Below are positions 53,452 to 61,746 of a DNA stretch of 64,000 nt, piece by piece; position 1 is the stretch's first letter; each line of letters opens with the position of its first letter. The stretch is from UBA1930 sp943371535 (GTDB lineage Bacteria > Bacteroidota > Bacteroidia > Chitinophagales > Chitinophagaceae), in assembly GCA_943371535.1 (NCBI GenBank), contig CALRVE020000006.1:62001-126000 (forward strand), in the 5' to 3' direction. Below the pieces are notes generated by a model. That model did not search any database and was not told where the DNA came from. It worked only from the letters and a program-made list of their open reading frames with translations. Made by a program: the position numbers and the translations under genes.

Positions 53452-53575
53452 TTTCACACAAAGCAACAAAGTATACAAAGTTCACAAAGGGAAAAGCCAC
53501 AACGAATCAACGAGACAAAGTTGTACAATGTAAAAACTTATTGAAACTCTCTAGCTTCTTTGTTCTGTGGTGAAG
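53452..53575. repeat. CAAAG-type intergenic repeat, copy 2, with inverted ends
   Basis: The left part (53452-53490) has CAAAG at 53459, 53467, 53476 and 53485 (8-9-nt period), with a fifth at 53516. The right end CTTCTTTGTTCTGTGGTGAAG (split; 53555-53575) is an imperfect inverse of the left end, so the element may fold into a long hairpin. It resembles the copy at 20504. The 374-nt gap 53276-53649 holds this and the receptor promoter, and nothing else that I see. Confidence 0.55.
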
Positions 53576-53649
53576 AAAAAAACAACTGCATTTTGGTTTT
53601 TACAATAGAAAGTAGTTCTTTTAAAAACTATTCGAAAAAGCCAAAGTAG

Positions 53650-54255
53650 ATGGAAGTAAATAAAGTAAAAAAAATTGTAGTTATTGGTCCTGAAAGTACA
53701 GGCAAAAGTACTTTATGTGCTATGTTAGCTCACCATTTTAAAACAGAATGGTGTGCCGAATTTGCAAGAGACTTTTTATTAACCAATGGAACTAATTACA
53801 CATTTGACGACTTAGCTATTATTGCCAAAGGACAATTGGCTTTAGAAGATGAAGCTACTCTAATGGTAAGTAGTAAGTGGGAAATGGGGAGGGGTGAAAC
53901 AACATTTATTAATACTACTAATTTAACTACCACTCACCATTCTCCAATGCTTTTTATAGATACCGATATGTATGTAATGAAAGTTTGGTGTGAATATGTT
54001 TTTGGCAAATGCCATCAGTTTATTTTAGAAGAAATTATACACAGAAAATACGATTTGTATTTACTCTGTAACATTGATTTGCCTTGGGTAAAAGATGAAT
54101 TAAGAGAATATCCTGATGAACAACCAAGACAAGAATTGTATAAAATTTATAAAGATCTTTTAATGAATCAATCTGTTCCTTGGGTTGAAATAAGTGGTAC
54201 CAATGATCAACGTTTTGATAAAGCAATAGAAGCTGTTCAGCGGTATATAAAATAA
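53650..54255 (+). CDS. NadR-type ribosylnicotinamide kinase / AAA ATPase
   Basis: 201 residues with a P-loop GPESTGKST at 13-21, the same position and sequence style as the ribosylnicotinamide kinase domain of NadR (AAA_28): EWCAEFARDFLL, FIDTDMYVMKVW (Walker B-like Asp) and LCNIDLPWVKDELREYPDE. The NMN adenylyltransferase and helix-turn-helix parts of enteric NadR are absent. It probably phosphorylates nicotinamide riboside in NAD salvage. It is convergent with the next gene, with 3 nt between the ends. Confidence 0.85.
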   Translation: MEVNKVKKIVVIGPESTGKSTLCAMLAHHFKTEWCAEFARDFLLTNGTNYTFDDLAIIAKGQLALEDEATLMVSSKWEMGRGETTFINTTNLTTTHHSPMLFIDTDMYVMKVWCEYVFGKCHQFILEEIIHRKYDLYLLCNIDLPWVKDELREYPDEQPRQELYKIYKDLLMNQSVPWVEISGTNDQRFDKAIEAVQRYIK

Positions 54256-54258
54256 ATT

Positions 54259-55041
54259 TTACTCTAGTTCACCTTCATCATTGGGGCGTCTAAAAAATCT
54301 ATACGGATTAGGTTTTCCTCTTTTATGTGCTTCAAAACATTGCTGAATATAGTAGCCAAACTCTAAATCGTTGAAGGTTTGTAACAAATAATAATCGGGT
54401 CTATACCTATTCATAAAAGTATCTAACTCTGGCGATTTTAAACCTGTAAGTTTAATTACCAATGAACGTTTAAACCTAAAATCTATATACTTATCTTCTT
54501 CTTGTTGTTTCAACCTACGTTGTAAAGCTAAAATTTGTCTGGTACGTTTAAATCGAAACATATTAATAAACTCGTTCAAATCAATTCCAACCGAAACCCC
54601 TGGAGTAGTATTATATCCGGGCGAAGAAGGGCTTAATCGAATACCAGGTTTTTTAAAATCGAATATTTTAGCATAGTCTTTTCTGTTCTGTAATGAATCG
54701 TATCTATAATATCTATTTCTCACTTTTACTTCTGGTAATTCAGCAGCTTTAATGTGAATCATTACATTAAAATCTGATGTGTTGGTGATAGTATCTACAG
54801 GATACTTCATGGTGTTTTTTCCAATTACCGAAAACCAAATTGAATCTTTGGTTCTAAGTGTTAAACTATAACGCCCAGCTGAATCTGTTACAGTACCTCT
54901 GCCTCCTGAACTTTGTACAGCAACAGCCTCTAATGGCCTACGTGCAGTAACATCGTACACAGTACCACTAATAGTGGTAAACTGTGCATGTGCAGTAAAA
55001 AATGTAAGCAGTAAAAAAAATATAGTAATTATTGTTTTAAT
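54259..55041 (-). CDS. Carboxypeptidase-regulatory-like secreted protein with apparent AUU start
   Basis: The frame from the first ATG/GTG-type start (54960) begins in the middle of a beta domain. Reading upstream in the same frame gives KTIITIFFLLLTFFTAHAQ, a textbook signal peptide, then FTTISGTVYDVTARRPLEA, the normal start of a CarboxypepD_reg domain. The codon in the Met position is ATT (55041-55039); the frame closes at 55048-55050 with no ATG, GTG or TTG between. The promoter at 55056-55087 fits a start here. From 55041 the protein has 260 residues; after the beta domain (~20-105) comes a basic helical tail. No function is known. Confidence 0.65.
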   Translation of the reverse strand: MKTIITIFFLLLTFFTAHAQFTTISGTVYDVTARRPLEAVAVQSSGGRGTVTDSAGRYSLTLRTKDSIWFSVIGKNTMKYPVDTITNTSDFNVMIHIKAAELPEVKVRNRYYRYDSLQNRKDYAKIFDFKKPGIRLSPSSPGYNTTPGVSVGIDLNEFINMFRFKRTRQILALQRRLKQQEEDKYIDFRFKRSLVIKLTGLKSPELDTFMNRYRPDYYLLQTFNDLEFGYYIQQCFEAHKRGKPNPYRFFRRPNDEGELE

Positions 55042-55055
55042 AACTATTTAGTTTA

Positions 55056-55087
55056 GAAATGTAATATTAAGCACCATTTTGAAACAA
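55056..55087 (-). promoter_or_regulatory. Promoter of the AUU-start gene
   Basis: On the - strand TTG (55087-55085), 21 nt, TACATTTC (55063-55056; one mismatch to TAnnTTTG). The transcript would start just before 55041, far from 54960. Confidence 0.55.
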
Positions 55088-55126
55088 TGTATAACAAAGA
55101 CGTTTATTAACGGTTTTTTGCATAAT

Positions 55127-55158
55127 TAAAAACCCGAAAAATAATTTCGGGTTTTTAA
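55127..55158 (-). terminator. Terminator of the parA-esterase operon
   Basis: TTAAAAACCCGAAA pairs with TTTCGGGTTTTTAA; T-run on the - strand. It lies 9 nt after the esterase stop. Confidence 0.88.
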
Positions 55159-55167
55159 AAAAGTAAT

Positions 55168-55899
55168 TTAAAACTTAGTATCTAAAATATAAGGTAACAT
55201 TTTACGCCATGTTGGCCAATCGTGATGTATATCAGCTCCCCAAATATCTAAATCGTGCCAAATACCTTTATTCCATAAAACCTGACTAAATCTTTTATTG
55301 GCTTCAGGATCTTCAAAATTGCCAGTACCTGTTGCAATATGTATATGATGGCTAGCTTTTATTTTATTCAAATACCATTCATCGTTTAAGTTAGGTACAT
55401 AATGAAATGGCGAATTAAAATATACTTGTTCATCCCAAAAGCCTTTGGTGTATTCACTTAAATCGTACACTCCACTCATGCTAATACAGCCATTAATAAT
55501 ATCTGGACGCTTTAAAAATAAGTTCATGCTATGTAAAGCACCAAAGCTTGCACCACTGGTATAAATCATGGTTTCGGCACTGGTTGCATTTCTTATGTAT
55601 GGAATTACTTCATTAAAAACGTAATTGTTAAACTGATTGTGACGTATAGCTTTATGCTCAGGCAACATTTCATTATTTAGCCAACTTTCTTTATTAATAC
55701 TATCTATACTAAATACCCTTAATTTACCAGAATTAATTAATGGAGCCAATGCTTCCATCATTTGAAAACGTTCGTACTCTAAGTAATCTGCTGCGGCAGT
55801 TGGTACTAATAATAATGCAAAACCAAAATGACCATAAGATACAATAGGCATTTCTTTGTTTAACGATGGGCTGTACCAAGAATCTATAAATTTATTCAT
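55168..55899 (-). CDS. Esterase-family alpha/beta hydrolase
   Basis: 243 residues of the putative-esterase type (PF00756, esterase D/antigen 85 fold). The nucleophile elbow is SGASFGALHS in MIYTSGASFGALHSMNLFL, the acid is probably in IATGTGNFEDPEA, and the catalytic His is in IHHDWPTWRKMLPYIL. No signal peptide, so it is cytoplasmic. It is the last gene of a three-gene unit with a ParA-type ATPase and a secreted protein (12 and 11 nt gaps). The substrate is unknown. Confidence 0.85.
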   Translation of the reverse strand: MNKFIDSWYSPSLNKEMPIVSYGHFGFALLLVPTAAADYLEYERFQMMEALAPLINSGKLRVFSIDSINKESWLNNEMLPEHKAIRHNQFNNYVFNEVIPYIRNATSAETMIYTSGASFGALHSMNLFLKRPDIINGCISMSGVYDLSEYTKGFWDEQVYFNSPFHYVPNLNDEWYLNKIKASHHIHIATGTGNFEDPEANKRFSQVLWNKGIWHDLDIWGADIHHDWPTWRKMLPYILDTKF

Positions 55900-55910
55900 G
55901 TATGTGTTTT

Positions 55911-56453
55911 TTAAAATGAAGCACTATTAAAATTAGGCATTACTTGAAAGGTAGGTTTTTCTCCTAAGGGAACAATTACAATAATATTATTGGTAACTGT
56001 TTCGTTGGGTTTTAATGCAAACCCAATTTGCACTCTTATGTCTTCTATTCTATCTTTTCCGGTTGCACAATCTTTTATATTTGCTTTGGCAATGCTAAAA
56101 AAAGGCCTTGCTCTAATGCTTCCACTTTTAGATGTTAGTCTTTGTCCTGTTGCATTTTTACAATCAAATCTTGCTAAATCATCTTTTGCTGTTGCTACTT
56201 CGCTAAAAGAGTTTCTTCGTTCGTACAAAAATAATTTTAAGCAATTACTTTTATTGGTTGCATAAAGGGTTACTTCGTAACGGCTCATATCTTTTCCACC
56301 TGCCTCTTTGGTACTTTCATTTTTTATAGTGAATCCATATTGAATACCATCTATTTCTATTGGTTCTTCTTCGGTAATTTTAGAAATGGGTTGGCTATAA
56401 GAAATGCTACTATAAGCAATAATTGTTAGTATTAAAAAATAAATTTTACGCAT
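55911..56453 (-). CDS. Secreted protein of unknown function in the parA operon
   Basis: 180 residues. The N-terminus RKIYFLILTIIAYSSISYSQ is a signal peptide; the mature part is a beta-rich domain (YGFTIKNESTKEAGGKDMSR, YEVTLYATNKSNCLKLFLYE, ALKPNETVTNNIIVIVPLGE) with three cysteines (SNC, FDC, KDC). No family recognised. It lies 12 nt after parA and 11 nt before the esterase gene, so it is made from the same message. Confidence 0.65.
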   Translation of the reverse strand: MRKIYFLILTIIAYSSISYSQPISKITEEEPIEIDGIQYGFTIKNESTKEAGGKDMSRYEVTLYATNKSNCLKLFLYERRNSFSEVATAKDDLARFDCKNATGQRLTSKSGSIRARPFFSIAKANIKDCATGKDRIEDIRVQIGFALKPNETVTNNIIVIVPLGEKPTFQVMPNFNSASF

Positions 56454-56465
56454 GTAGTTAAGGGT

Positions 56466-57203
56466 TTAATGTATGCTGTGTTTACTAATTTCTTTCCATA
56501 AATCTCTATAACATTGGGCTGCATAGCTGCTATTGGCAAACTCAAATAAGGGTTGTTCATGCACCCCCATTTTTTCTACATCGCTTAAATAAGGAATATA
56601 ATTTTTAAAGAAAATTCTATTGTTATAAAACGTTTGTAAAGTTTCGTGATGCAATGTTTTTCTATGATCTACCATACTAAAAAAACATTTAATTTTTGCT
56701 TTATCTAACTCGTTTTCTTTAAAATACTGCACTACTGTTTCGTAAGAACGAATAGATAATGTAGTAGGAATATTGGGCATTACAATAGTATCGGCAGCAT
56801 TAAAAATGTTTTCGTGTAATAGTGAGATACCGGGAGGACAATCTAAAATCAATAAATCAAATCCTTTAATATTGTTGATGATGGTTTTTAATCTTTTTTT
56901 ACTTTGCTTGCTTTCATCAAAAATTAAATCGGCATTTCTGGCACTCATGTCTGCTGGAATTACCCAAAGATTTTCAAACGGAGAATCTTTGATTGCATCT
57001 TGAACATGCTCGTCTCCAGCAAAAATTTTTTTGCTTTCATTCTTTTCATTTTTTACATGAAAGTAAAATGAAGAAGAACCTTGTGGATCAAGATCCCATA
57101 ACAAAGTTTTTAAATTATTGGCGGCGGCTAAATAAGCAAAATTTACTGCTGCTGCTGTTTTACCAACACCACCCTTTAAGTTGTATAAAGCCAGTGTAAT
57201 CAT
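56466..57203 (-). CDS. ParA-family P-loop ATPase (orphan)
   Basis: 245 residues with the deviant Walker A KGGVGKT (10-16), the A' motif LWDLDPQGSSS (36-46) and Walker B LLILDCPPGISLL (~117-130), i.e. the ParA/MinD family proper. In plasmid and chromosome partition such ATPases pair with ParB and parS; here no parB follows. Instead the gene leads a unit with a secreted protein and an esterase. A role in positioning a protein or machine in the cell rather than DNA is possible. Confidence 0.9.
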   Translation of the reverse strand: MITLALYNLKGGVGKTAAAVNFAYLAAANNLKTLLWDLDPQGSSSFYFHVKNEKNESKKIFAGDEHVQDAIKDSPFENLWVIPADMSARNADLIFDESKQSKKRLKTIINNIKGFDLLILDCPPGISLLHENIFNAADTIVMPNIPTTLSIRSYETVVQYFKENELDKAKIKCFFSMVDHRKTLHHETLQTFYNNRIFFKNYIPYLSDVEKMGVHEQPLFEFANSSYAAQCYRDLWKEISKHSIH

Positions 57204-57321
57204 AGCTTTTAGTTTTTGGATGGGTAAAATAAGGAATTGTTACGGTAGAGCAAAGTTTTTGAGTGAGAAATATCATTGAAGTTGTAATTCTCTTCATAAT
57301 CACTCTGCACAACAACCAACA

Positions 57322-58098
57322 CTATTCTCCCTTAAAAACAGGATTTCTCTTTTCTAAAAATGCTTGTACACCTTCTTTAAAATCGGCAGTTTCAGATGCT
57401 CGGCGTTGTAATTTATCTTCATTCATTAACTGCTCATCAAATGTGTGGCTGAACGACCAATTAAGTGCTTTTTTGGTAAATGCCAATCCTTTTGTTGGCA
57501 TTTGTGCCAATGTTTGTGCAATAGCTTTACTCTCGTTTTCAAACGTTTCGGCTGAGAAATACTTATAAATCATGCCTAGTCTTTCGGCTTCTATGGCTGA
57601 AATTTTATCGCCCAATAACATAATTGCACTTGCTTTTTGCCAACCAATTAATCTAGGTAACATAAATGTTCCTCCACTATCGGGTATTAATCCAATTTTA
57701 GAAAATGCTTGTATAAAACTGGCATTTTCATGGGCCACCACAATATCGCAACATAAAGCAATATTGGCTCCTGCACCAGCTGCAACACCATTAATGGCTG
57801 CAACAATGGGTTTATCTAAATCTCTTATTTTTCTAATTATGGGGTTATAATGTTCGTATAAAATTCTATTCATTCCTGGTCCGTTGGGATCTACTACTTC
57901 TGCTAAATCTTGCCCAGCACAAAATGCTTTGCCACTGCCCGTTAAATAAACAGCACGAATGGTTGTATCATTTTTACACTGGTCTAAAATATCTTGCAAC
58001 AGCAAAGCCATTTCTCGGTTAAATGAATTGAATTTATCGGGGCGATTGAGTGTTATAAAAGCGATTGAATCTTTTATTTCGAATAAAATAGATGACAT
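57322..58098 (-). CDS. Enoyl-CoA hydratase/isomerase, PaaG-like
   Basis: 258 residues of the crotonase fold: the oxyanion-hole segments AFCAGQDLAEV (~62-72) and NGVAAGAGANIALCCDIVVA (~104-123), then IGLIPDSGGTFMLPRLIG with the catalytic Asp (position of PaaG). AGQDLAE with that Asp is what I know from PaaG (1,2-epoxyphenylacetyl-CoA isomerase). It lies 39 nt downstream of a mgtC gene and 727 nt from paaD on the same strand. Fatty acid beta-oxidation enoyl-CoA hydratase is the alternative. Confidence 0.85.
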   Translation of the reverse strand: MSSILFEIKDSIAFITLNRPDKFNSFNREMALLLQDILDQCKNDTTIRAVYLTGSGKAFCAGQDLAEVVDPNGPGMNRILYEHYNPIIRKIRDLDKPIVAAINGVAAGAGANIALCCDIVVAHENASFIQAFSKIGLIPDSGGTFMLPRLIGWQKASAIMLLGDKISAIEAERLGMIYKYFSAETFENESKAIAQTLAQMPTKGLAFTKKALNWSFSHTFDEQLMNEDKLQRRASETADFKEGVQAFLEKRNPVFKGE

Positions 58099-58137
58099 AA
58101 TACATTTTTTGAATTGAATAAAATTGAATAGTATGAA

Positions 58138-58779
58138 TTAAGCTTCAAAGCTTTTCACTTCTGTATGGTTAAGTAAAAAATCATTTACAGCATCATAATT
58201 TCTATCGGGCGAACTAATTCTGTACGAATAAATAGCATCATTGTTTTCTTTAATCACCTTCATGCAACGAAAGCTAATCTTTTTATCGGCTAAAAAAACT
58301 TCCATTTCTTTTTTAAAGTCTTCGCCTAATAAATGCGTACAAATTCTATAATCTTTTACTTTATGAAATTGGTTAATAAAATTTTGTACTGGCTCTAATA
58401 CAAACAATGCAGTAACTACCATAGCAGTAACTACAATAGCCAATGGATAATTATGATAACCAACAGCCATACCCAATGCTGCTGTAACCCAAATAAGTGC
58501 AGCTGTAGTTAATCCGTTTACACTAATGCCCTCTTTAAAAATTACACCTGCACCAATAAAACCAATACCTGTAACAATATTACTAGCAATTCTATCTGGA
58601 CTAACATGATTACTTTCTTTAGATAATATCGTATATAAACAACTGCCCACACAAATTAAAATCATGGTTCTAAAACCCGCAGGCTTACTTCTAAATTCAC
58701 GTTCTAACCCAATTATTGCACCAATAACAAATGCAACAGAAACTTGAGCTGCTTCTTCAAAGTAAATAGATAAATTCAT
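58138..58779 (-). CDS. MgtC/SapB-family membrane protein
   Basis: 213 residues: five hydrophobic segments in the first ~130 residues with the MgtC signature AAQVSVAFVIGAIIGLEREF, then KPAGFRTMILICVGSCLYT, GIGFIGAGVIFKEG and VNGLTTAALIWVTAALGMA; then a cytoplasmic ACT-like C-terminal domain (~140-210). In pathogens MgtC affects Mg2+ homeostasis and inhibits the F-type ATPase; in free-living bacteria the role is unclear. It sits between paaD and paaG, unrelated in known function. Confidence 0.9.
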   Translation of the reverse strand: MNLSIYFEEAAQVSVAFVIGAIIGLEREFRSKPAGFRTMILICVGSCLYTILSKESNHVSPDRIASNIVTGIGFIGAGVIFKEGISVNGLTTAALIWVTAALGMAVGYHNYPLAIVVTAMVVTALFVLEPVQNFINQFHKVKDYRICTHLLGEDFKKEMEVFLADKKISFRCMKVIKENNDAIYSYRISSPDRNYDAVNDFLLNHTEVKSFEA

Positions 58780-58825
58780 ACAACTAAATGTACTAGATTT
58801 TATAGAAAAGGAATAGTATTATTTA

Positions 58826-59293
58826 CTAATGACATTTAAAATAATCGAATGGCTCTTTACAATCTTGACATTGATATAACGCTTTACAAGCTGTACTGCC
58901 AAATTCACTGATAAGTTTTGTATGTGTTGAATTACATTGAGGACATTCTACACCATCGGCAGGAATGTCAAAACTTTTGTTAGGAGCAGCAATACCATAT
59001 TGCTTTAGTTTTTGTTTACCAATTTCCGTCATCCAATCTGTAGTCCATGCTGGAGAAAGCACTGTAGTAATTTTTGTTTGAGTAATACCATTTTCGGCTA
59101 ACGCTAAACGAATGTTGGTGCTAATCATATCCATTGCAGGACAACCATTGTAAGTAGGTGTAATAATAACTTCTACTAAATCATTATTAATAATTACGTC
59201 TCTAATAATGCCTAAATCTTGAATAGTTAATACCGGAATTTCAGGATCGGCAACATTGTGTAAAATGGAATAAATATATTCTTTGGTAAGCAT
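58826..59293 (-). CDS. paaD: 1,2-phenylacetyl-CoA epoxidase subunit PaaD
   Basis: 155 residues: an N-terminal MIP18/SufT-like domain (EYIYSILHNVADPEIPVLTI, TPTYNGCPAMDMI, LSPAWTTDWM) and a C-terminal zinc ribbon with two CxxC pairs (VECPQCNSTHT, YQCQDCKEPF). This is the PaaD layout; PaaD helps assemble the Fe-S or di-iron centre of the PaaABCE epoxidase. None of paaA, paaB, paaC, paaE or paaK is adjacent; only the PaaG-like gene two positions downstream fits. The next upstream gene is an unrelated helicase with a terminator. Confidence 0.9.
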   Translation of the reverse strand: MLTKEYIYSILHNVADPEIPVLTIQDLGIIRDVIINNDLVEVIITPTYNGCPAMDMISTNIRLALAENGITQTKITTVLSPAWTTDWMTEIGKQKLKQYGIAAPNKSFDIPADGVECPQCNSTHTKLISEFGSTACKALYQCQDCKEPFDYFKCH

Positions 59294-59341
59294 GGCAATA
59301 GTTAGGTAGTTACAACAAAGATGTTGTGTAAGTGTTGAAAT

Positions 59342-59371
59342 AAAAAAAGAGAAATTGCTTTCTCTTTTTGG
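59342..59371 (-). terminator. Terminator of the rhlE-like gene
   Basis: AAAAAGAGAAA pairs with TTTCTCTTTTT (TTGC loop), with a T-run on the - strand. Confidence 0.8.
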
Positions 59372-59408
59372 TTATAGATATTTTTTTGATTGAATGCTAT
59401 TCAATAAA

Positions 59409-60647
59409 CTATTGTCTCCAAGTTCTTCCTCTTCTTGCAAAAACCCCATGTCCACTTTTGCTTACAGGAGCAGCCGATTGTGCTGTTGGTGCAAAATTGG
59501 CATAATTCATTTTATATGGATGTTCGTCTATCACAGGAATATTCAGTCCAATTAATTTGGTGATATCTCTTAAAAATGGTCGTTCATCTGCGTCACAAAA
59601 AGAAATAGCAGTTCCACTTGCACCTGCTCTTCCTGTACGCCCAATACGATGTACATACGTTTCAGGAATATTGGGTAAATCGTAATTAATTACATGCGTC
59701 AAATCATCTACATCAATGCCTCTTGCAGCAATATCAGTAGCTACTAAAACCCTAATTTTTCCTTCTTTAAAGTTGGTTAATGCACGTTGTCTTGCATTTT
59801 GAGATTTATTGCCATGTATAGCTTCTGCCAAAATATTACTTCTGTACAAATCTTTACAAACTCTGTCTGCACCATGTTTGGTAGTGGTAAACACTAGTAC
59901 ACGTTCAATTTTTGTATCGGTCAATAAATGAGTGAGTAAAAAACGTTTATTGGCTTTTTCTACAAAATATAGTTGTTGATTAATTTTCTCCACTGTAGAC
60001 GAAACGGGTGTTACTTCTACTTTTATTGGTTCGGTTAAAATTGCATTGGCTAAACCTGCAATTTCTTTTGGCATAGTTGCCGAGAAAAATAATGTTTGAC
60101 GTTTAGTAGGGATTTTAGTGATGATTTTTCGTACATCATTTATAAAACCCATATCTAACATTCTATCGGCTTCATCTAATACAAACATTTGTATGTGTTG
60201 TAAGCTTACAAAACGTTGTTGCATTAAATCTAATAAACGTCCGGGTGTTGCAATTAAAATATCTACGCCTCTTTTTAATGCATTCACTTGACTATGTTGA
60301 GATACTCCACCAAAAATTACAGTATGTGTAATGTTGGTGTGTTTGCCATACGCCGAAAAACTTTCGTCAATTTGTATAGCTAATTCACGGGTTGGTGTAA
60401 GGATTAAAACTTTTATGTGTTGATGATAGGCTGTTTCCTCTTTTCTTTTTTGCAGAAACAAATTTTGCAAAATAGGTATTGCAAAAGCTGCCGTTTTACC
60501 AGTACCTGTTTGTGCACAGCCCAATACATCTTTACCTCTTAAAATATGGGGAATGGCTTGTTGCTGAATAGGGGTTGGTGTGGTGTAGCCTTCTTGTTCA
60601 AGAGCTTTGGCTATGGGCTCTATTAAATGTAAATCTTTAAATAACAC
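59409..60647 (-). CDS. rhlE: DEAD-box RNA helicase, RhlE-like
   Basis: 412 residues: Q motif (TTPTPIQQQAIPHIL), Walker A AQTGTGKT (46-53), PTRELA, TPGR, DEAD in LDEADRMLDMGF, SAT, and motif VI HRIGRTGRAG, followed by a short basic tail (FARRGRTWRQ). The short tail and ARGIDVDDLTHVINYDLP fit the RhlE group, which unwinds rRNA and mRNA, often in the cold. The start codon is GTG (60647); the frame closes one codon upstream. The 259-nt leader region is described in the findings. Confidence 0.92.
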   Translation of the reverse strand: MLFKDLHLIEPIAKALEQEGYTTPTPIQQQAIPHILRGKDVLGCAQTGTGKTAAFAIPILQNLFLQKRKEETAYHQHIKVLILTPTRELAIQIDESFSAYGKHTNITHTVIFGGVSQHSQVNALKRGVDILIATPGRLLDLMQQRFVSLQHIQMFVLDEADRMLDMGFINDVRKIITKIPTKRQTLFFSATMPKEIAGLANAILTEPIKVEVTPVSSTVEKINQQLYFVEKANKRFLLTHLLTDTKIERVLVFTTTKHGADRVCKDLYRSNILAEAIHGNKSQNARQRALTNFKEGKIRVLVATDIAARGIDVDDLTHVINYDLPNIPETYVHRIGRTGRAGASGTAISFCDADERPFLRDITKLIGLNIPVIDEHPYKMNYANFAPTAQSAAPVSKSGHGVFARRGRTWRQ

Positions 60648-60848
60648 TGTTTAACTTATTTTAAAATTGATATTAACCAATCACTTGTACTGTGCTGATT
60701 AACGTTAAAAATATATGCTCGGCTACCTATGACTTGACGAGCTTTTTAACGGAAGAAAAGTTATCCAGTCTTCTAAGAAGGAGTATATGAATGCAACGAA
60801 GATAAGGGAAATGAAATAAACATTTTAGAAAGCTGCTATATAATAAAA

Positions 60849-60880
60849 ATCGGCTTTGTGTAACAATACACAAAGCCGAT
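60849..60880 (-). terminator. Terminator of the universal stress protein gene
   Basis: ATCGGCTTTGTGT pairs with ACACAAAGCCGAT (13 bp, 6-nt loop), with a T-rich run on the - strand. Confidence 0.9.
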
Positions 60881-60906
60881 AAAACAAAAAATAAATACTA
60901 GTTCTT

Positions 60907-61746
60907 TTAATCATGCACCACCATAATAGGTATATGACTATGAAATGCCAATTGCTTGGTATGGCTTTTGGCAAAAATACTTTCAAACAAGCCATGTTTT
61001 TGTGGAATTACAATTACAATATCGGTTGAATTAGCATCGGCAAATTCATTTACACCTTCTATAAAGCTGGTATTGTGTACAAAATGATATTTGGGTGCAT
61101 GGCCAGCAAATAATGTATGTAAAGCCATGTTTTCAAAATGAGTGCCTGAGTAATCGGCCATGTTTTCTTTGGTTTCTACATGTAATACTTGAAAGTTAGA
61201 TTTTGTATCGTCCACAAAACCAGTAATATGATCAATTGGCATATTATCGTAAATATTGTGCATGCTACATGCCAATACGGTATTACGTATAGGTTTAAAA
61301 CTAGCATTTGCAGGTACAATAATTAAGGGCAAAGTAATTTCTTTACTTACATCAATAGTATTACTACCTATTAATGCTTGCTCTACTGCATTGCCACCTG
61401 TAATACCCATTACAATTAAGTTAGCTTGCTTTTCTTGTGCAGCATCTACTATGCCTTTTACAACGCCATTATAACTATTAAATAGCTCAACTTCAAAAGG
61501 TACATATTCTACTTTTTCTTGTAGCTCTTGTAAAAATTTTTGAAGTGCAGCTGTGCTATTTTGTTTTACATCTTCTACACCAACCAACAATGGTACAGCT
61601 AAACCACCATCAGACATTACAGGCAATTCGTATGAATGATATAACACTACTTTTTTTGCTTGCACTTGTTTGCCTAATTCTAAAGCATACACAGCAGCAT
61701 TGAAGGCTGTTGAAGAAAAATCTACAGGTACTAATATTGTTTGCAT
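60907..61746 (-). CDS. Universal stress protein with two UspA domains
   Basis: 279 residues: the first UspA domain (1-150; TILVPVDFSSTAFNAAVYAL, IVMGITGGNAVEQALIGSNT with the ATP-type G-x2-G-x9-G(S/T) pattern) and a second, weaker one (155-279; STDIVIVIPQKHGLFESIFA, SHTKQLAFHSHIPIMVVHD). It probably acts in stress or low-oxygen survival; ATP binding is likely only in the first half. It is a single-gene unit with a strong terminator. A TACATTTA box about 25 nt upstream may be its -7 element. Confidence 0.9.
   Translation of the reverse strand: MQTILVPVDFSSTAFNAAVYALELGKQVQAKKVVLYHSYELPVMSDGGLAVPLLVGVEDVKQNSTAALQKFLQELQEKVEYVPFEVELFNSYNGVVKGIVDAAQEKQANLIVMGITGGNAVEQALIGSNTIDVSKEITLPLIIVPANASFKPIRNTVLACSMHNIYDNMPIDHITGFVDDTKSNFQVLHVETKENMADYSGTHFENMALHTLFAGHAPKYHFVHNTSFIEGVNEFADANSTDIVIVIPQKHGLFESIFAKSHTKQLAFHSHIPIMVVHD

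Noticed and set aside
56466..57203. ParA as part of a chromosome parABS system near the parS-like sites
   Set aside because: No parB in the unit and the sites are 43 kb away; linkage would be speculation.
60787..60819. 10-codon frame with a good AAGGAG ribosome site upstream of rhlE
   Set aside because: Too short to judge; opposite strand to the local genes and Bacteroidota rarely rely on such sites, so probably chance.
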